Assembly: GCA_910589385.1 (NCBI GenBank)
Contig: CAJUTU010000018.1
Span: 1-64,000, forward strand
Reading direction: 5' to 3'
From: an uncultured Lachnospiraceae bacterium
GTDB taxonomy: Bacteria; Bacillota; Clostridia; Lachnospirales; Lachnospiraceae
DNA: 64,000 nt
Below the pieces are notes generated by a model. That model saw only the letters and a list, made by a program, of their open reading frames with translations, made no database searches and had not been told where the DNA came from. Positions 60,545 through 64,000 of the stretch are shown here, one piece after another; within the stretch, counting starts at the first letter, position 1, and each line of letters begins with the position of its first letter. Both the position numbers and the translations under genes were made by a program.

Positions 60545-61249
60545 TTACCATTCAATAAATTCAATCGATAATGGATGGGCGTTTGTCTCCATATGAGACA
60601 CTTTCCCGTTTTTAATCTTGATCAGGCGGTCCGCCATGGGCGCCAAAGCCGAGTTATGAGTAATGACGATTACTGTCATCCCTTTTTCCCTGCACATATC
60701 CTGCAAAAGCTTCAAGATTGCTTTTCCGGTATTATAATCCAAAGCGCCAGTAGGCTCGTCACACAATAATAGTTTTGGATTCTTTGCCAGTGCACGCGCA
60801 ATGGATACCCTCTGCTGCTCTCCGCCGGAAAGCTGGGCCGGAAAATTGTCCAACCGGTCGCCAAGCCCCACATCCGCTAAAACAGTACGGGCATCTAACG
60901 GATCTTTACAGATCTGCAATGCAAGTTCCACATTTTCTTTTGCAGTCAGATTCGGCACCAAATTATAGAATTGGAATACAAACCCTATATCATTCCTTCG
61001 ATATCCTGTAAGCTGCCGTTCATTATATCCGGTAATATCCTCTCCATCCACAGTGATCCGTCCCGTAGTGGCTGTGTCCATTCCTCCTAAAATATTCAGC
61101 ACGGTTGTCTTCCCCGCACCGCTGGGCCCTACGATTACAACAAATTCACCTTTTTGAATGGAAAAATCAATCCCATCCACTGCCCGGATCTCTACTTCGC
61201 CCATCCTGTATACTTTTGTTATATCCTGCAGTTGCACAAAATCTGCCAT
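60545..61249 (-). CDS. ABC transporter ATP-binding protein, MacB/LolD type
   Basis: A 234-residue ATPase: Walker A GPSGAGKTTVLN, Q-loop FVFQFYNLVPNLTAKENV (MacB-type), signature LSGGEQQRVSIARAL, Walker B LLLCDEPTGALD and H-loop ITHNSAL. The start at 61249 follows GAGAGGAAGAGG and gives the family-typical N-terminus. It lies 111 bases before the FtsX-type permease and surely energises it. Confidence 0.96.
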   Translation of the reverse strand: MADFVQLQDITKVYRMGEVEIRAVDGIDFSIQKGEFVVIVGPSGAGKTTVLNILGGMDTATTGRITVDGEDITGYNERQLTGYRRNDIGFVFQFYNLVPNLTAKENVELALQICKDPLDARTVLADVGLGDRLDNFPAQLSGGEQQRVSIARALAKNPKLLLCDEPTGALDYNTGKAILKLLQDMCREKGMTVIVITHNSALAPMADRLIKIKNGKVSHMETNAHPLSIEFIEW

Positions 61250-61476
61250 ATACCTCTTCCTCTCGTTTAGATTCCCCGACAAAACAATCTCATGCCTTTT
61301 CATCTGTATCCATTATACCCTCAAATAAATGCTAAAACAATCCTGGATTTCAGTTCTTTTTTCATGTTTTTCAGTTCCTCCAAAATATATTATCTGTTCT
61401 TGCAAGAAAGGTTTTATATTCTTTCTGTATTGTGATAAGATATATAAAGAAACATTTACAGGAAGGAGTGTATATT

Positions 61477-62298
61477 ATGCCTACAACATATGCACACTAT
61501 AAATTTGGAAAGGACGTGATAGGCGCACTGCCAAAACAGCTTCAAAGAACAATAAAAAATAACCGTGAATTGTATGATATCGGCCTGCATGGACCAGATA
61601 TTTTCTTTTATTATAAAGTATGGTCGCAAAATCACGTAAACATGACAGGATATGAACTCCATGACCAGCCTGCGCAGGCCTTTTTTCTCCAATCGGCCGA
61701 GATCATAAGGCGTTCAAATAACGACGAAGCGGCACAGGCGTATATCTATGGTTTTATCTGTCATTTTGCACTGGACAGTGAATGTCATAAATATGTAGAA
61801 AAAATGATACACGTCAGTGGGATTACTCATTCTGAGATTGAAATGGAATTTGACAGGATGCTTCTTTCGGAAGACCAGATTGAACCGGTCTCATATCTGG
61901 CTACGAGCCATATCAAACCAACTATGAAAAACGCTTCGGTGATTGCTTCGTTTTTTGAGGAAGTTACAACGCAGGAAGTGAAAAAAGCACTGTCATCCAT
62001 GATCAGCGTCCACAAGCTGCTTCTGGCACCCACACCGGCAAAAAGAAATTTTCTATTTGGAGCCATGAGGCTGACAGGCCAATATAAATCCAAACATGGT
62101 ATGGTAATGAGCAAGACACCCAATCCTGCCTGCCAGGATTACTGCCGTTTGCTAAAGAAGCTGTATCAGGGAGCCGTTCCGCTGGCTGCAGGCCTGATCT
62201 TAAAATATCAGAAGCTGCTTGCAGGCACAGGGGAACTTCCATCCAGATTTAAGGAAACTTTTGGGGCCGGAGAAAAATGGCAGGATCTGCCGCTTTGA
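61477..62298 (+). CDS. Zinc-dependent phospholipase C-like protein
   Basis: A 273-residue protein of the Zn-dependent phospholipase C/S1-P1 nuclease-like group (PF00882). His and Asp residues for metal binding are spread in the N-terminal half: PTTYAHYKFGKDV, IGLHGPDIFFYYK and YGFICHFALDSECHKYVE (HxxxDxxxH). No signal peptide is seen, unlike secreted toxins of the fold, so it is likely cytoplasmic. It is followed by an MFS gene whose start lies 59 bases after its stop. The start was set at 61477 because GGAAGGAG precedes it. Confidence 0.85.
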   Translation: MPTTYAHYKFGKDVIGALPKQLQRTIKNNRELYDIGLHGPDIFFYYKVWSQNHVNMTGYELHDQPAQAFFLQSAEIIRRSNNDEAAQAYIYGFICHFALDSECHKYVEKMIHVSGITHSEIEMEFDRMLLSEDQIEPVSYLATSHIKPTMKNASVIASFFEEVTTQEVKKALSSMISVHKLLLAPTPAKRNFLFGAMRLTGQYKSKHGMVMSKTPNPACQDYCRLLKKLYQGAVPLAAGLILKYQKLLAGTGELPSRFKETFGAGEKWQDLPL

Positions 62299-62357
62299 AA
62301 AGCTGGCAGACATTGCCAGGCTATTTGCGTTGGTTACAAAAAGAGGGAGGAAAAAAC

Positions 62358-63602
62358 ATGAAGTTTAAAATGACAGCACTGGAAAAGAAATGGGTACTCT
62401 ATGATGTCGGAAATTCTGCATTTACAATGCTGGTTGCGACAATTTTTCCGATTTATTTTAATTATCTTGCCGAAAATGCAGGAATCTCGGATGCAAATTA
62501 TCTCGCCTACTGGGGATACACTTCATCAATCTGCACTTTGCTGGTAGCGTTGATGGGGCCGACTCTGGGAGCCGTTGCAGACACGAAAGACTTTAAGAAA
62601 CGGATTTTTAAGGTTGTACTCTTTATCGGTGTGGCAGGCTGTATGCTTCTTGGATTTTTATCCTCCTGGATTTGGTTTCTGGGTGTATTCATTCTGGCAA
62701 AAACCGGATATTCAGCCAGCCTTGTTTTTTATGATGCCATGCTTACAGATGTGACGGAGCCTGAGCGGATGGATACCGTTTCCTCCCAGGGTTTTGCGTG
62801 GGGCTATATTGGAAGCTGTATCCCCTTTCTTGCCAGTCTCGGTGTGGTATTGGGCGGCGGTTCAATCGGATTAAGTATGCAATCCTCCATGATAATCGCC
62901 TTTTTGATCACAGCAATATGGTGGCTGCTTTCGGCGGTTCCGCTTCTTGTTTCCTACGAGCAGAAATATTTTGTGGAATCCGAAGAACATGTGATCCGCA
63001 ATAGTTTTCGGCGCCTTGGAAAAACTTTTATGGATATAAAAAAAGAAAAACATATTTTCCTGTTTCTGCTTGCGTTTTTCTTCTACATTGACGGGGTCTA
63101 CACAATCATAGACATGGCCACTGCCTATGGACAGGCTCTGGGGCTTGACAGCACAGGACTGCTTCTTGCACTTTTGCTGACTCAAATTGTGGCATTCCCA
63201 TCGGTTCTTTTTCTAAATCGGGCTGCAAAGAAAGTCGGTCCTACAAAAGTGCTTACCATTTGTATTGCAGCATATTTATTTATCTCTCTGTACGCCTACG
63301 GGCTGAATACCCAGCGAGAATTCTGGATTCTTGCGGTTTTGGTCGGATTATTCCAGGGAACGGTCCAGGCTTTGTCTCGCTCCTATTTTGGCAAGATCAT
63401 TCCTGTAGAAAAATCAGGGGAATATTTCGGCCTGTATGATATTTGCGGAAAAGGAGCCGCAATCCTTGGCACAACCCTCGTTTCTGTCATGAGCCAACTC
63501 ACCGGAAAGATGAATGTCGGGGTGAGTGCAATCTCAGTCCTGTTTATCATCAGTCTGTTATTGTTCCGCAAAGCGGTGAAACTTAATGAAGAAAGGGGAT
63601 GA
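62358..63602 (+). CDS. UMF1-family MFS transporter (Atg22-like)
   Basis: A 414-residue, 12-helix MFS protein with the UMF1/Atg22 N-terminus WVLYDVGNSAFTMLVATIFPIYFNYL. It has the loop GPTLGAVADTKDFKKR, the segment TVSSQGFAWGYIGS and SRSYFGKIIPVEKSGEYFGLYDI, which is characteristic of the group. The ATG at 62358 follows GAGGGAGG; an upstream in-frame start at 62277 overlaps the phospholipase gene. The substrate is unknown; amino-acid export is described for the yeast relative. Confidence 0.93.
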   Translation: MKFKMTALEKKWVLYDVGNSAFTMLVATIFPIYFNYLAENAGISDANYLAYWGYTSSICTLLVALMGPTLGAVADTKDFKKRIFKVVLFIGVAGCMLLGFLSSWIWFLGVFILAKTGYSASLVFYDAMLTDVTEPERMDTVSSQGFAWGYIGSCIPFLASLGVVLGGGSIGLSMQSSMIIAFLITAIWWLLSAVPLLVSYEQKYFVESEEHVIRNSFRRLGKTFMDIKKEKHIFLFLLAFFFYIDGVYTIIDMATAYGQALGLDSTGLLLALLLTQIVAFPSVLFLNRAAKKVGPTKVLTICIAAYLFISLYAYGLNTQREFWILAVLVGLFQGTVQALSRSYFGKIIPVEKSGEYFGLYDICGKGAAILGTTLVSVMSQLTGKMNVGVSAISVLFIISLLLFRKAVKLNEERG

Positions 63603-63735
63603 TTTTCATCTCTTTGCAGTTAAGCTTCCTGCGGTTTGCTGAGTTGCAGGTTTTATGCGCCGTCAGCCTGCTGCAGGATCCTTGACTTAAGCCCGTTTTA
63701 TTTATATGAAATTTTTATGAATTTCCTTTTTTTAC

Positions 63736-63764
63736 TTGACGAATAAATCATATTTTTTTAGAAT
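63736..63764 (+). promoter_or_regulatory. ssrA promoter
   Basis: TTGACG (63736-63741), 17 bases, TAGAAT (63759-63764), about 45 bases before the mature tmRNA 5' end. Confidence 0.75.
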
Positions 63765-63808
63765 AATTAAGTAACTTATAGAAATAGAAGTTTATCTCTA
63801 AATTTTTA

Positions 63809-64000
63809 GGGCTTGTACTGGTTTCGACAGGGATCTTGAAGATGGAGAAGCTATCCGCAGGCAGATGCGTCAAATCGCAAACTTAAAATTAAACGCTAAC
63901 GATAATTTCGAATTAGCTGCAGCCTAATTGCTGCATGTCAGCCCCAGGGGACCCACACCTTGGGTATCTGGCATCAACTATGTGGGAAACGATATCGGCA
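63809..64000 (+). ncRNA. ssrA: tmRNA (transfer-messenger RNA), 3' end beyond window
   Basis: It starts GGGCTTGTACTGGTTTCGACAG, the conserved tRNA-like 5' domain. The tag frame runs from the resume codon GCA at 63877 to the TAA ending at 63927 and encodes ANLKLNANDNFELAAA. Pseudoknot sequences (CAGCCCCAGGGGACCC region) follow. The window ends before the 3' tRNA-like part. It rescues stalled ribosomes with SmpB. Confidence 0.97.

Noticed and set aside
56663..61249. ABC transporter as exporter of the lanthipeptide
   Set aside because: It is about 40 kb away, lacks a C39 peptidase domain, and the FtsX-type permease is not of exporter (LanT) architecture.
1..64000. CRISPR arrays, prophage or integrative element borders
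   Set aside because: No regularly spaced direct repeats, no integrase and no attachment-site duplication at the tRNA or tmRNA genes were seen; the tmRNA and tRNA-Thr genes are cut by the window edge, so sites beyond them cannot be judged.

Overview
The window reads as chromosome of a Gram-positive, low-to-mid GC Clostridia, most likely a gut Lachnospiraceae. The reasons are the tmRNA tag (ANLKLNANDNFELAAA), a T-box-controlled trp operon, PyrDB/PyrK pyrimidine genes, PadR/DUF2812, TRAP and GntP carbon-acid transporters, and strong Shine-Dalgarno sites throughout. No species call is justified. All functional calls come from reading motifs and gene order; nothing was searched against a database.

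Layout. 1-170: two tRNA genes (Thr, Glu) on the minus strand. 340-2111: a PadR/DUF2812 pair with a consensus promoter and twin operators. 2194-10140 (minus): an esterase and a condensation-type acyltransferase, then pyrF, an IS110-family insertion, pyrK-pyrD and a Na/Ca exchanger. 10264-18460 (minus): the most interesting region, a class II lanthipeptide locus. It holds an unknown 196-aa gene, a LytTR response regulator, an AgrC-like GHKL kinase, a 50-aa precursor gene too short for usual ORF cut-offs, a LanM synthetase and two lipoproteins. Tandem direct repeats of LytTR type sit at its promoter, and a further repeat copy lies before the lipoproteins. No lanthipeptide transporter or protease gene is present. 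18562-19452: a ribokinase-like kinase. 19567-29072: a hydroaromatic (shikimate/quinate-type) uptake and conversion cluster with TRAP and MFS transporters, AroD, AroE, a LysR regulator and an old-yellow-enzyme-type Fe-S flavoprotein. 29490-33630: a sugar-acid cluster (dehydratase, GntP permease, FadR-type regulator).

33793-38851: a stress and repair block (radA, a small conserved gene, clpC, a GntR regulator) in which ctsR/mcsA/mcsB are absent. 39084-45931: Uma2 protein, dapF, AraC regulator, ECF sigma factor with a DUF4179 protein, cstA and a hypothetical gene. 46155-54232: a complete trp operon (trpE, trpGD fusion, C, F, B, A) with an aldo/keto reductase translationally coupled to its end, led by a tRNA-Trp T-box. 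54248-61249: an ABC transporter with a very long coiled-coil FtsX-type permease, followed by an OmpR/HisKA two-component system. 61477-63602: a zinc-dependent phospholipase-C-like protein and a UMF1-type MFS protein. 63736 to the end: the promoter and 5' part of ssrA (tmRNA).

How parts work together. In the lanthipeptide locus the GHKL kinase probably senses an extracellular signal and phosphorylates the LytTR regulator. The regulator then binds two identical 15-bp repeats spaced 21 bp apart, just upstream of a weak -35 and a TATATT -10, to activate its own operon, including precursor and synthetase. The trp T-box reads uncharged tRNA-Trp through a UGG specifier to gate the whole trp operon. 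The hydroaromatic genes form a six-gene minus-strand operon divergent from their likely LysR regulator.
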